A model generated the notes under the pieces. That model ran no database searches. It was given only the letters and a program-made list of their open reading frames with translations, and was not told the origin of the DNA. Made by a program: the position numbers and the translations under genes. Positions 24,839 through 32,435 of a stretch of DNA of 40,031 bases are shown here, piece by piece (the first letter of the stretch is position 1; every line of letters starts with the position of its first letter). Source of the stretch: Deltaproteobacteria bacterium (GTDB lineage: Bacteria > Desulfobacterota > SM23-61); NCBI GenBank assembly GCA_016875165.1, contig VGSF01000039.1, forward strand, positions 1-40,031. The letters run 5' to 3'.

Positions 24839-24984
24839 TGAGCTTCTTGCAAAAGTCGCTTACTCCGTCATTCCGGCGAAAGCCGGAATCCAGAATTGCT
24901 CGAAAATCCTGGATTCCGGGTCGCGCTTCGCTTGCCCGGAATGACGACTTCCTCTTGCTTTCAAGAGTTTTGCAAAAAGTTCAC
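24839..24984. repeat. Repeat with CCGGAAT core and TTGCAAAA arms
   Basis: Core GTCATTCCGGCGAAAGCCGG then ATCCAG, and CTGGATTCCGGG to CCCGGAATGAC, as in the 10164-10323 copy. The outer arms differ: GAGCTTCTTGCAAAAGTC pairs imperfectly with GAGTTTTGCAAAAAGTTC. It abuts the 3-prime end of the rhomboid gene and may act as a bidirectional terminator. Confidence 0.85.
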
Positions 24985-24986
24985 CT

Positions 24987-25661
24987 TTATCTCCTTTTTG
25001 TTGGTTTCGGCTGAAAAAGTTTCACCAGCGCCAATCCGGCAAGGAATCCGCCGATGTGGGCAAAAAAGGCCACGTTGGAAATAACTCCCCGTCCCACGCT
25101 GAGGACCTGGATGAAAAACCAGAACCCCAGAACAACCAGAGCGGGTATGCGGATAAGGCGAATGAAGAGGAAGATAAAGACCAGAGTGAGTATCCGCGCG
25201 CCCGGGAAGAGGAGCAGATAGCCTCCCAGGATGCCGCCGATGGCTCCGCTGGCTCCGATCATAGGGACAGGAGAAGTGGGATCAGAAAGAATCTGGGCCG
25301 CCCCCGCGAAGAGACCGCAAATCAGGTAAAAAAGGAGGAAGCGAAAATGGCCGAGGGTATCTTCTATGTTATTTCCGAAAATCCAGAGGTAAAGCATATT
25401 CCCGAACAGGTGAAAAAAACCACCGTGGAGGAACATCGAGGAAAAAAGAGTCAGGGGAAGAGGGATGGAAGGAATTACCTGTATAACCTCTCCACGGGTG
25501 ATCTGGTATGGAATGGCCCCCCATTGAAAGATGAAGCGTTGACTTGCGGTAAAATCCAAAGTGAGCTGATGGTAAAAAATAAGCCCATTAACCAGGATAA
25601 TTCCGATGGTAACGAAGGGGAAAGAAGAAACGGGGTTATCGTCTTTTATCGGGAAAAACAC
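24987..25661 (-). CDS. Rhomboid-family intramembrane serine protease
   Basis: Integral membrane protease that cleaves substrates within the bilayer. The 224 residues hold six or so membrane helices. The catalytic Ser lies in MIGASGAIGGILGGYLLLFP (GxSG, helix 4) and the catalytic His in FFAHIGGFLAGLALV (helix 6). The helix 2 motif HGGFFHLFGNMLYLWIFG, with conserved His and Asn, is also present, so the active site looks complete. The C-terminus is a short basic tail. The ATG at 25661 gives the typical N-terminus MFFPIKDDNP of this clade. Substrate unknown. It sits alone between two repeat-filled gaps. Confidence 0.95.
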   Translation of the reverse strand: MFFPIKDDNPVSSFPFVTIGIILVNGLIFYHQLTLDFTASQRFIFQWGAIPYQITRGEVIQVIPSIPLPLTLFSSMFLHGGFFHLFGNMLYLWIFGNNIEDTLGHFRFLLFYLICGLFAGAAQILSDPTSPVPMIGASGAIGGILGGYLLLFPGARILTLVFIFLFIRLIRIPALVVLGFWFFIQVLSVGRGVISNVAFFAHIGGFLAGLALVKLFQPKPTKRR

Positions 25662-25725
25662 GGTTGGATTCCTTTAGCCTAATCGTCGTATATAGTAAAA
25701 ATTTAAAGCCCCTGAGGGCAGGTTG

Positions 25726-26084
25726 TCAAGGAATTTTCCCGTTCCTCCCATCCTGCATTTTTTGCAGAGCTTCCATTTGCCCCTTGATGTGCTTTTCAAT
25801 GCATTCCGGGCAAATGCCGTGGGTGAATTCGGCTTGAGTATGCTCGGCCAAGTAGGTGTCGATTTGCTGCCAGTAGTCCTGGTCGTTACGTATTTTTTTG
25901 CAGTAGGAACATATAGGCAGGAGCCCCTGGAGGGTTTTAATCTTTACCAGGGCTTCCTCTAGTTTTTTTACCCTGTCCGCAAGGGCGGCCTGTAATTCAA
26001 CGACTCGTTCACCCACCTGGATACGGGCGCGCAATTCCCTAAGGCCCTATTAATCCTTGAATATGTATCGGATTTTTTGGCCAT
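25726..26084 (-). pseudogene. Response-regulator-tail-like protein with CxxC pairs, frameshifted
   Basis: The clear part (26034-25726) reads LRARIQVGERVVELQAAL, a coiled-coil segment, then LQGLLPICSYCKKIRNDQDY and FTHGICPECIEKHI. This is the Cys-rich module (CxxC ... CxxC, probably zinc-binding) usually found at the C-terminus of receiver or PAS signalling proteins. No receiver domain precedes it. An ATG at 26084 with AAAGGAC upstream starts MAKKSDTYSRINRAL in another frame; a one-base shift at about 26040 would join it to RELRARIQVGE, giving a ~118-residue standalone protein. So this is either a frameshifted small gene or a truncated remnant. Function unknown. Confidence 0.6.
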
Positions 26085-26144
26085 GTCCTTTACTGAAAAA
26101 TAACCGGGAAATAAAAAGGGCTATCTCCTCAGGGCCAGGATAGA

Positions 26145-26885
26145 TCAAAGAAAAAGTTCCTGGGCTTCGGTAGTGTATTGCCCCACTGAGTCATAAAGGT
26201 ACAAAGGCGGTAGAACCTTGACCTGGGCCTGGCCTCCTTTGACAGCTTCCAGCAGCATAAGGCGCGCTTCATCTTTCTGGTGGGAGTGAACAAATTGCCA
26301 AAGTTTGGGCTCCAGGTGAGACTTACGCATTTCATGAATCAAGTCGGCTGCCCGGGATGCTGGGTATATCATATTCAGGCGCCCCTTCTCTTTTAGGAGA
26401 TGATGCGCGGCCTTAAGAATATCATTCAGAGCCGCCTTTATTTCATGGCGGGCCAGCGCCTTCTCCAACCCGGGGTTGATCCGGCCTGAACCGACTTTGC
26501 GGTAGGGCGGGTTGCTTACAACTACATCAAAAGTACCCCCCGGGATCTCCCTCTTTAAGGTCTTAAGGTCTTTTTCCCAGATCTCAATGCGTGAGGATAG
26601 ATGGTTCAAGGCGGCATTCCGCCTGGCCAGGTCGGCAAGGGAAGGCTGAATTTCAACACCAATGACATTTTCCGCTTTCTTACGACAGGTTAATATCAGC
26701 GGGAGAATGCCACAACCTGTACCCAGGTCAATAAGGCAGTCTTTAAGGCGAACTTCCGTAAAATGGGCCAGGAGCAGGGCGTCGACAGAGAAACGGTATC
26801 CGCTTTTTTTCTGGAGGATTTTGAGCCGGCCCCCTAAAAGCGTTTCGAGGGTTTCTTCCTGGTCACTTAACGACAATTTCTTCAT
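26145..26885 (-). CDS. tRNA1(Val) adenine-N6 methyltransferase-like (TrmN6/YfiC type)
   Basis: Class I SAM-dependent methyltransferase. The 246 residues show the SAM loop CLIDLGTGCGILPLILTCRK (about 50-70), an acidic residue after the second strand (VIGVEIQPSLADLARRNA), and the catalytic VVSNPPYRKVGSGRINPG motif; NPPY marks N6-adenine or amino-group methylation. The RINPG and ARHEI segments after NPPY are typical of TrmN6. The N-terminus (LGGRLKILQKKSGYRFSVDA) also fits. It overlaps the 3-prime end of the DUF1015 gene by 23 bases on the same strand, indicating coupling. RsmC/PrmC-type alternatives are less likely. Confidence 0.87.
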   Translation of the reverse strand: MKKLSLSDQEETLETLLGGRLKILQKKSGYRFSVDALLLAHFTEVRLKDCLIDLGTGCGILPLILTCRKKAENVIGVEIQPSLADLARRNAALNHLSSRIEIWEKDLKTLKREIPGGTFDVVVSNPPYRKVGSGRINPGLEKALARHEIKAALNDILKAAHHLLKEKGRLNMIYPASRAADLIHEMRKSHLEPKLWQFVHSHQKDEARLMLLEAVKGGQAQVKVLPPLYLYDSVGQYTTEAQELFL

Positions 26886-28251
26886 CTGGTTCCAGGGGAT
26901 TGATGACCAAGCCGCTTAGCAACTTGGGGTAGAAGAATGTGGATTTAGACGGCATGGTTTCTCCGGCTAAAGACACATCTCTGACCTGATACACTTTGGT
27001 GGGGTTAAGGAAAAAAGCAATCTGCCCTCTGCCGGATTGAACTGTTAGCGCAGCCTCCTTGGATTCTTGGCAATAGAGCACATTCTTTCCGGCGGCTAAT
27101 TCCTGAGGACCGATCTTCAACAGCTTTTGCAAGATAAGAATATGGAGGAGATTCACGTCCAGATCTTTCAGGACTGGCAATAATCCCGGGGCCGCTTGAT
27201 CCAGGAGGCGATCTTCTTTCAAAGAGAGGAGAAAATATTGCGAAGTCTGTCCCAAAAGCATGCCCAGGGTTCGTCCTGTGTTAGCCCGCAAGGCGAGTTT
27301 CCGCAGAAATTGCTCGCGGACGATCCCTTCGTTCTGGGCATTGAAAGCGAATGATTCGATGAAAAAACTATTGCCGATTTGTTCCATGAAAGAGGAGACA
27401 TGAAATTCTTCTATGCCCATAACCACCCGGTGGGTGGGCAGGATCACCAGTCCCTTATCCTCCATGGCCGCCAGGTACATCATGGTAAAATTGTAGCTTT
27501 CCTTCCCCGTGTTGTTGGGAAAGCGGGCGCGCTGGCGCTCCCGGTAAGTCAGGGTAGTTTCATAGCGGTGATGCCCATCGGCAATATAGATCTTCTTGGG
27601 CCCCATAATTTCCGTTACTTTTTTGAGGATTTTCGAATCGTTGACCATCCAGAGTCTATGGCGAAACCCGTCCCCGTCGGTGATGTCCAAAGCCGGACCT
27701 GAGGGAGAGGAAAAGACCTCTTCGTAAATCTGGGTCATGACTCCTTCCGGATCTGGGTACAGCGAAAAAATCTGGCATAAATTTGCCCGGCAAGCTTCCA
27801 TCAAGGCCAGCCGGTCTGCTTTAGGCTTGGTTTGAGTCTTTTCATGGGGCAAGACCACACCGGCTGCGAATTCCTCCAGACGGACGAGGCCGATTACGCC
27901 CTGGCGAACTTTCCTGCGTTGAGAGGAATCGCCATTGACCCCGAGACCGGTAAAATCATCGAATTGTTCTTGCAAAAAATAAAACTGGGGGGCACTGGAG
28001 CGGGCCAGGATACCCTCTTTAAGCCAGGCCCTATAGTTGGCCGCGGAGCGGGTATAGCGATTGTCTTGCGGAGTGTCCCCGGGTGTTTCCTTGTTCAGAA
28101 TCAGGCGGATGACATTCTGGGGATGTCGCCGGTAGAAGGAATCCTGAGCTTCCGGGGAAATGACGTCGTAGGGAGGGGCGACCACCTGGCTTAAGTCGCC
28201 AACCTTTTTTTGATCATAAAAAATACCCTGAAAAGGGACAATCAAGGCCAT
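26863..28251 (-). CDS. DUF1015 family protein
   Basis: A 462-residue member of the DUF1015 family (COG4198), widespread in Desulfobacterota, Firmicutes and archaea and of unknown biochemical function. Conserved landmarks: VVAPPYDVISPEAQDSFYRR near the N-terminus, NVIRLILNKETPGD, VRQGVIGLVRLEEFAAGVVL with PHEKT, IYIADGHHRYETTLTYR in the middle, and ILPTHRVV. Some annotations call it a HipA-like or kinase-like protein, without proof that I know of. The start follows the ribosome-binding string GGAG at 28262. It is co-directional and overlapping with the downstream methyltransferase gene. Confidence 0.93.
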   Translation of the reverse strand: MALIVPFQGIFYDQKKVGDLSQVVAPPYDVISPEAQDSFYRRHPQNVIRLILNKETPGDTPQDNRYTRSAANYRAWLKEGILARSSAPQFYFLQEQFDDFTGLGVNGDSSQRRKVRQGVIGLVRLEEFAAGVVLPHEKTQTKPKADRLALMEACRANLCQIFSLYPDPEGVMTQIYEEVFSSPSGPALDITDGDGFRHRLWMVNDSKILKKVTEIMGPKKIYIADGHHRYETTLTYRERQRARFPNNTGKESYNFTMMYLAAMEDKGLVILPTHRVVMGIEEFHVSSFMEQIGNSFFIESFAFNAQNEGIVREQFLRKLALRANTGRTLGMLLGQTSQYFLLSLKEDRLLDQAAPGLLPVLKDLDVNLLHILILQKLLKIGPQELAAGKNVLYCQESKEAALTVQSGRGQIAFFLNPTKVYQVRDVSLAGETMPSKSTFFYPKLLSGLVINPLEPDEEIVVK

Positions 28252-28353
28252 TTTAATTTTCTCCTTCTTGGAGATTTTCTGGAAGAGTTGGTGTGTTTAT
28301 AACACAAAGAAGGTAGTAAAACAAGGCCTGTTAAATTCGGAATTCCCCACTTG

Positions 28354-28628
28354 CCTTGGTGGCTTGCCTCCCTTCACTTTTTGTGGCCAAGAATGATTCT
28401 TTATTGGATGATCCTTCCCAGGCACGGGGTTCGGGTCCCGCCCCGGCGGGATTGGCCGCATGAGGCGCGGATTGTTTCATTGACCGGGCGGGAAAAGACA
28501 CCCCGCCTCATTTTGCAGAGAAACGGTTTAGAACTTTTGGAAGGGCTTTTCCCGACCGATGCTGCCCGCGCTCATCGCCCGAACCCCGTGCCACGAATAG
28601 CGATTCTGTAAAGTGAAGGCCTTGGTGG
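28354..28628. repeat. M-type palindromic element, divergent copy
   Basis: Inner arms GGCACGGGGTTCGGG (28421-28435) and CCCGAACCCCGTGCC (28578-28592) are a perfect 15-base inverted repeat. Outside them CCTTCACTTT pairs with AAAGTGAAGG. The enclosed core (CGCATGAGGCGCGGATTGTT, GGGCGGGAAAAGACACCCCG, CCGACCGATGCTGCCCGCG) parallels the cores of the M elements at 30491, 30864 and 34979, although the arms are different sequences. Confidence 0.75.
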
Positions 28629-28631
28629 TTG

Positions 28632-28652
28632 TTGACAATAATACTTAAGTAT
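28632..28652 (+). promoter_or_regulatory. TTGACA with adjoining 12-base palindrome
   Basis: TTGACA at 28632-28637 is followed by ATACTTAAGTAT (28641-28652), a perfect palindrome overlapping the spacer of a possible promoter (TATTAT at 28652). The spacing to that -10 is 14, shorter than normal. It could be an operator for the ferredoxin/cysteine desulfurase genes about 150 bases downstream. Confidence 0.3.
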
Positions 28653-28671
28653 ATTATTTTTAAACATATCG

Positions 28672-28772
28672 TATAGGAATTTCCTTTTTGGACACGGATG
28701 TACACAGATTATCAGGATAAACTAAAAAGAAAATAATTATCTGCGGTTATCTGCGTAAATCTGCGTCCTATT
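28672..28772. repeat. Dispersed repeat family B, first copy
   Basis: Starts with the head GTATAGGAATTTCCTTTTTG, then GACACGGATGTACACAGATT, TCAGGATAAA, and closes TTATCTGCGGTTATCTGCG with AAATCTGCGTCC. Matches 36172-36275. It lies just upstream of the NIL-ferredoxin ribosome-binding site. Confidence 0.85.
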
Positions 28773-28799
28773 AAATTTATACTTTTCAGGAGGTGGGCT

Positions 28800-29210
28800 A
28801 TGACTTCTAAAAAAATCGTTCTCCATTTTTCCAAGGAAAACTGGAACAAACCCATTGTCTATAAGCTGGTCAAGGAATTCAACTTGAGCTTCAACATTCT
28901 AAAAGCCAGCGTATTGCCCCGGCAGGAAAGTTTTATGGTCCTGGAGTTGAGCGGTCCGAAGGCCGATTTTAAAAGAGGTATGGAGTACCTGGCCGAAGCC
29001 GGCGTAGTCGTGGAGCCAATCGAGAAAGACATCGCCCGGGACGACAATAAATGCACTCACTGCGGAGCCTGCACGGCAGTTTGCCCCACCGGATCTCTCT
29101 ACATCAACCGCAAGAACATGGAAGTTTTATTCGATTCGGGGAAGTGCAGCGCCTGCGAACTTTGCATCAAAGCCTGCCCGCCGCGGGCCATGGAATCCCA
29201 CTTCATGTGA
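28800..29210 (+). CDS. NIL-domain 4Fe-4S ferredoxin
   Basis: A 136-residue protein with an N-terminal NIL (ACT-like) domain (about 4-78: KIVLHFSKENWNKPIVYKLV, FNLSFNILKASVLP) and two [4Fe-4S] motifs (CTHCGACTAVCP and CSACELCIKACP). Proteins of this type act with DUF39 proteins in reductive homocysteine formation from aspartate semialdehyde in methanogens (MA1821-MA1822) and probably in sulfate reducers. No DUF39 gene is in the window. Here it precedes a cysteine desulfurase by 100 bases, suggesting a place in sulfur handling. CAGGAGGTG immediately upstream of the ATG is a strong ribosome-binding site. Confidence 0.92.
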   Translation: MTSKKIVLHFSKENWNKPIVYKLVKEFNLSFNILKASVLPRQESFMVLELSGPKADFKRGMEYLAEAGVVVEPIEKDIARDDNKCTHCGACTAVCPTGSLYINRKNMEVLFDSGKCSACELCIKACPPRAMESHFM

Positions 29211-29310
29211 AAAAGAACAGTCTATTCCCCACCTTGCCTCTCTCGAACCCTTAAACCCTCTTGGCCATCCTTGGGGAGAAGAATCGAGAATATTTAAGAG
29301 GAGCCATACA

Positions 29311-30492
29311 ATGCGGCGCGTTTACATGGACCATAACGCCACCACCCCTGTTCATCCGGAGGTTTTGGAGGCGATGATGCCCTTTTTCAGGGACCAATTC
29401 GGGAATGCTTCCAGCATCCACTGGGCGGGGCGGGAAGTGAAAAAATATTTAGACGAAGCCCGGGAGAAAGTTGCTGCCCTTTTGCATGCTTCCCCTGAAG
29501 AAATCATCTTTACGGGCTGCGGTACGGAGAGTGATAACATGGCCATTAAGGGCGTGGCCTTTGCCCTTAAGGAAAAAGGGCGGCATATTATCACCACCCA
29601 GGTGGAGCATCATGCCGTCCTGCATACCTGCCAGTTTCTGGAGAATATGGGCTACGAAGTCACCTATCTTCCCGTGGACGGCGAAGGATTGATCGATCTT
29701 GAAGAACTTCGCCGTTCCATCAAGGCTGAAACCATCCTGATTACCATCATGTTCGCCAATAACGAGACCGGCACAATTTTTCCTGTGCAGGAGATTGGGG
29801 AGGTAGCCCGGGAAAAGGGGGTGATCTTCCATACGGACGCGGTGCAAGCTGTGGGAAAGCTTCCCATCGATTTGCAACAATTGCCCGTGGACATTCTTTC
29901 CCTCTCCGGCCATAAGCTTTATTCGCCCAAGGGGATTGGCGCCCAGTATATCCGCCAGGGTACGAAATTGACCTCCCTTATCCACGGAGGCGCCCAGGAA
30001 CGCAGCCGCCGGGCCGGGACCGAGAACATCCCTTATATCATCGGGCTGGGCAAGGCCAGTGAGATTGCCCTGCGGGATTTTCAAAAACGCCAAATACATC
30101 TCAATGCTTCGCGGGACCGTCTCAACCAGGAGATCATCAAGCGGGTTCCTCATGTAAAACGAAACGGCCATCCCACCCAACGGCTACCCAATACCCTGAA
30201 TATGAGTTTTTTATTTATCGAAGGAGAGTCCTTGCTTTTAAATTTGGATTTGGAAGGCATTGCCGTATCCTCCGGTTCGGCCTGCACTTCCGGGTCTCTG
30301 GAGCCTTCCCATGTGCTCCTGGCCATGGGGATACCGCACGAAATCGCCCAGAGCGCCATTCGCTTCAGCCTGGGGTGGAATAACACAGAAGAGGATATAG
30401 ATTACGTGGTTGAGGCGCTGCCCCGGATAGTTAAGCGCCTCAGGGATATGTCGCCGCTTTATCATAAGATGATCACAACAGGGAAAACTTAA
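29311..30492 (+). CDS. Cysteine desulfurase (NifS/IscS family)
   Basis: PLP enzyme that takes sulfur from cysteine as an enzyme persulfide for Fe-S clusters and tRNA thiolation. The 393 residues fit group I desulfurases. Visible: VYMDHNATTPVHPEVLEAM at the start, ATG-like CGTESDNMAIKG, HHAVLHTC, FANNETGTIFPVQEI, HTDAVQAVGKLP, PLP lysine in SLSGHKLYSPKGIGAQYI, and the active-site Cys loop SSGSACTSGSLEPSHVL. An iscU/nifU scaffold gene does not follow; mnmA comes next after a long repeat-filled gap, so supply of sulfur to MnmA is a reasonable role. AGAGGAG upstream of ATG. Confidence 0.95.
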   Translation: MRRVYMDHNATTPVHPEVLEAMMPFFRDQFGNASSIHWAGREVKKYLDEAREKVAALLHASPEEIIFTGCGTESDNMAIKGVAFALKEKGRHIITTQVEHHAVLHTCQFLENMGYEVTYLPVDGEGLIDLEELRRSIKAETILITIMFANNETGTIFPVQEIGEVAREKGVIFHTDAVQAVGKLPIDLQQLPVDILSLSGHKLYSPKGIGAQYIRQGTKLTSLIHGGAQERSRRAGTENIPYIIGLGKASEIALRDFQKRQIHLNASRDRLNQEIIKRVPHVKRNGHPTQRLPNTLNMSFLFIEGESLLLNLDLEGIAVSSGSACTSGSLEPSHVLLAMGIPHEIAQSAIRFSLGWNNTEEDIDYVVEALPRIVKRLRDMSPLYHKMITTGKT

Positions 30493-30772
30493 TTTTTTGT
30501 AACACTTTAGCTCTTTGAAAAAAGGTGTGTTGTAAAGGCCAAGGGATTCCAGGGGCCGGGGGCCAGAGCGGAACGCTTGGAATCATAAGGCGCTTATTTC
30601 TCCGCATATGGGGCGGGCAAGAACCCCCGCCTCCTCCGGAGGAAAAGATCTTCTGTCTTCCTGGCCAAGCGGAAACCCAACCGATGCTTCCGGCGCGTTC
30701 CGCTCTAACCCCCGGCCCAAAACAAAGGCTTTTATACCATTTTTTCAAATCGCTAAACTGTTACAATTTTTT
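30491..30772 (+). repeat. M element, copy 1
   Basis: A ~270-base element with terminal inverted repeats: TGTAACACTTTAGCTCTTTG at the left pairs with CAAATCGCTAAACTGTTACA at the right. A second inner pair is CCGGGGGCCAGAGCGGAACG / CGTTCCGCTCTAACCCCCGG. The core has GCTTGGAATCATAAGGCGC, CCCCCGCCTCCTCCGG and CCGATGCTTCCGGCGCG. It follows the cysteine desulfurase stop directly. No transposase inside. Confidence 0.9.
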
Positions 30773-30774
30773 TA

Positions 30775-30855
30775 ACCGCAGAGAACGCAGCGCGGCAAAG
30801 CCGCAACCAAAATGCTTTAGCCACAGAGGGCACAGAGATCACAGAGCTATAGCTA
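30775..30855. repeat. Dispersed repeat family C, second copy
   Basis: Contains AACCGCAGAGAACGCAGCG and GCCACAGAGGGCACAGAG then ATCACAGAGC. Sits between M copies 1 and 2. Confidence 0.65.
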
Positions 30856-30863
30856 AATTTTTA

Positions 30864-31138
30864 GTACCAATTTAGCGGTTTGAAAAAGTGCTTTTACCAC
30901 CTTTGTTGAGGTCCGGGGGTCTGGGTGGAACGCGCCGGAAGCATCGGCCGGGTTTCCGCTTGACCACGAAGAACCCCGCTCGTTTCCGCCGGAGGAGGCG
31001 GGGGGCGTTTTCCCCGCCCCATCCGCGAAGAAATCAGCGCCTTATGATTCCAAGCGGGCCGCCCAGGCCCCCGGACCATGGATTCCCTCTGACCTTACGC
31101 CCCACCTCTTTTCAAAGGGCTAAAGTGTTACAATTTTT
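30864..31138 (-). repeat. M element, copy 2 (inverted)
   Basis: Reverse-complement orientation of copies 1 and 3, with TTTAGCGGTTTGAAAAAGTG at the left end and TTTCAAAGGGCTAAAGTGTT then ACA at the right. The core reads GCCTTATGATTCCAAGCGG on the plus strand. Very similar to copy 3 at 34979-35254. With copy 1 it makes a head-to-head inverted pair about 90 bases apart. Confidence 0.92.
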
Positions 31139-31229
31139 AGAACAAAAAACAACTTAGAACACAGATGAACGTAAATAAATTCAAAAAAAATTCTTATTAA
31201 AAAAATTTCCAAAATTTTCAGAGTTTGAA

Positions 31230-31330
31230 CGTTAGTAGTTCGCAGAGGGCGCTGAGAAATAAAATTTCATTATTTTTTAAATGTCTTTTATCTCTATGTT
31301 CTCGGTGCGCTCTGTGGCCACAGATAAGGA
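31230..31330. repeat. Dispersed repeat family C, third copy
   Basis: Starts GTTCGCAGAGGGCGCTGAG and ends TGTTCTCGGTGCGCTCTGTG then GCCACAGATAAG. The end lies about eight bases before the mnmA GTG start and probably supplies part of its leader. Confidence 0.65.
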
Positions 31331-31337
31331 TAAATAA

Positions 31338-32435
31338 GTGTTGCCGAAGGAAAAAGGCCGGGTGGCCGTGGCCATGAGCGGGGGGGTGGACAGCTCAACA
31401 GCCGCAGCCCTTTTAAAAAACGAAGGATACGAGGTCATCGGCCTGACCATGCACCTCTTTGAACGAAAGCAAGACGGCCGGGGAGACTTCGGCCGGTGCT
31501 GTTCCCCGGAAGACGTCCGCGATGCCCGCCGGGTGGCTGATCAAATCGGCATACCCCATTACGTGATCAACCTGCGCCAGGCTTTTACCGAAGAAGTGGT
31601 GGATTATTTCGTCGATGAATACTTAAGAGGGCGGACTCCCAACCCCTGCATTCGCTGCAACGATCGGATCAAGTTCAGGCTCCTGCTCAACAAAGCCGAG
31701 GAACTGGGAGCCAAAGCCCTGGCCACGGGTCATTATGCCCGAATTGAATTAGCCCCCTTGCCCAGGAGGTATCTGCTCAAACGGGGGAAAGATCGCCGCA
31801 AGGATCAATCTTATTTTCTTTTTTCAATGACCCAGGAGCAGATGGCCAGGGTGCTTTTCCCTCTGGGAGAAAAAACTAAAGAAGAAGTCCGGCAGCAGGC
31901 CGGCGAACTGGGGCTAAGAGTGGCCAGGAAAGCAGAAAGCCAGGAAGTTTGTTTTATCCCGGATGACAACTACCGGGGGTTTGTGGAAGATAGAAAGGGG
32001 AAAGAGTTATCCCGGCCCGGGGAGATTGTCAACCGCCAGGGGAAAATATTGGGTTTTCATCGCGGCCTTTACTCTTACACCATCGGGCAGCGGCGCGGCC
32101 TGGGCATCGCCAGCCCTCACCCTTATTATGTTCTGGCCCTGGATACCGGGAAAAACCGCGTGGTCGCCGGTAAAAAAGAAGAACTCTTGGCCAATGGCCT
32201 TATCGCTTACCGAGTGAACTGGATTTCCTTTGCCCAACCAAAAGGAAAAATGGAAGCTTCAGCGCAGATTCGTTACCGTCATCCGGGGGCTCCGGCGCTC
32301 ATTGCCCCTTTGGAGGAAGGAAAAGTAAAAGTGGATTTTAAAATACCCCAAAAGTCCGTAACGCCGGGACAGGCCGTGGTTTTTTACCGGGGAGATGAGG
32401 TTTTAGGCGGGGGATGGATCGAAGAAGCTTTTTAA
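31338..32435 (+). CDS. mnmA: tRNA-specific 2-thiouridylase MnmA
   Basis: Adds sulfur to U34 of Lys, Glu and Gln tRNAs, using ATP and a persulfide relay that begins with a cysteine desulfurase. The 365 residues are typical. PP-loop VAVAMSGGVDSSTAAALL at the N-terminus; first catalytic Cys in NPCIRCNDRIKF (about 96-107), GHYARIE, KDQSYFLF, second Cys in AESQEVCFIPDDNYRGF (about 200), and YTIGQRRGLGIA. The C-terminal beta-barrel domain is complete. The start is GTG with AAGGATAAATAA upstream; no ATG is nearby. It shares 22 bases with mtaB, so the two form an operon of tRNA sulfur modification. Confidence 0.96.
   Translation: MLPKEKGRVAVAMSGGVDSSTAAALLKNEGYEVIGLTMHLFERKQDGRGDFGRCCSPEDVRDARRVADQIGIPHYVINLRQAFTEEVVDYFVDEYLRGRTPNPCIRCNDRIKFRLLLNKAEELGAKALATGHYARIELAPLPRRYLLKRGKDRRKDQSYFLFSMTQEQMARVLFPLGEKTKEEVRQQAGELGLRVARKAESQEVCFIPDDNYRGFVEDRKGKELSRPGEIVNRQGKILGFHRGLYSYTIGQRRGLGIASPHPYYVLALDTGKNRVVAGKKEELLANGLIAYRVNWISFAQPKGKMEASAQIRYRHPGAPALIAPLEEGKVKVDFKIPQKSVTPGQAVVFYRGDEVLGGGWIEEAF

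Noticed and set aside
30473..31157. Similar open reading frames in M elements (arginine-rich, with RLMIPS in the middle), also at 34832-35227
   Set aside because: Protein similarity simply reflects DNA similarity of the repeats. Composition is Arg/Pro-rich, ends differ, and no ribosome-binding site is seen.
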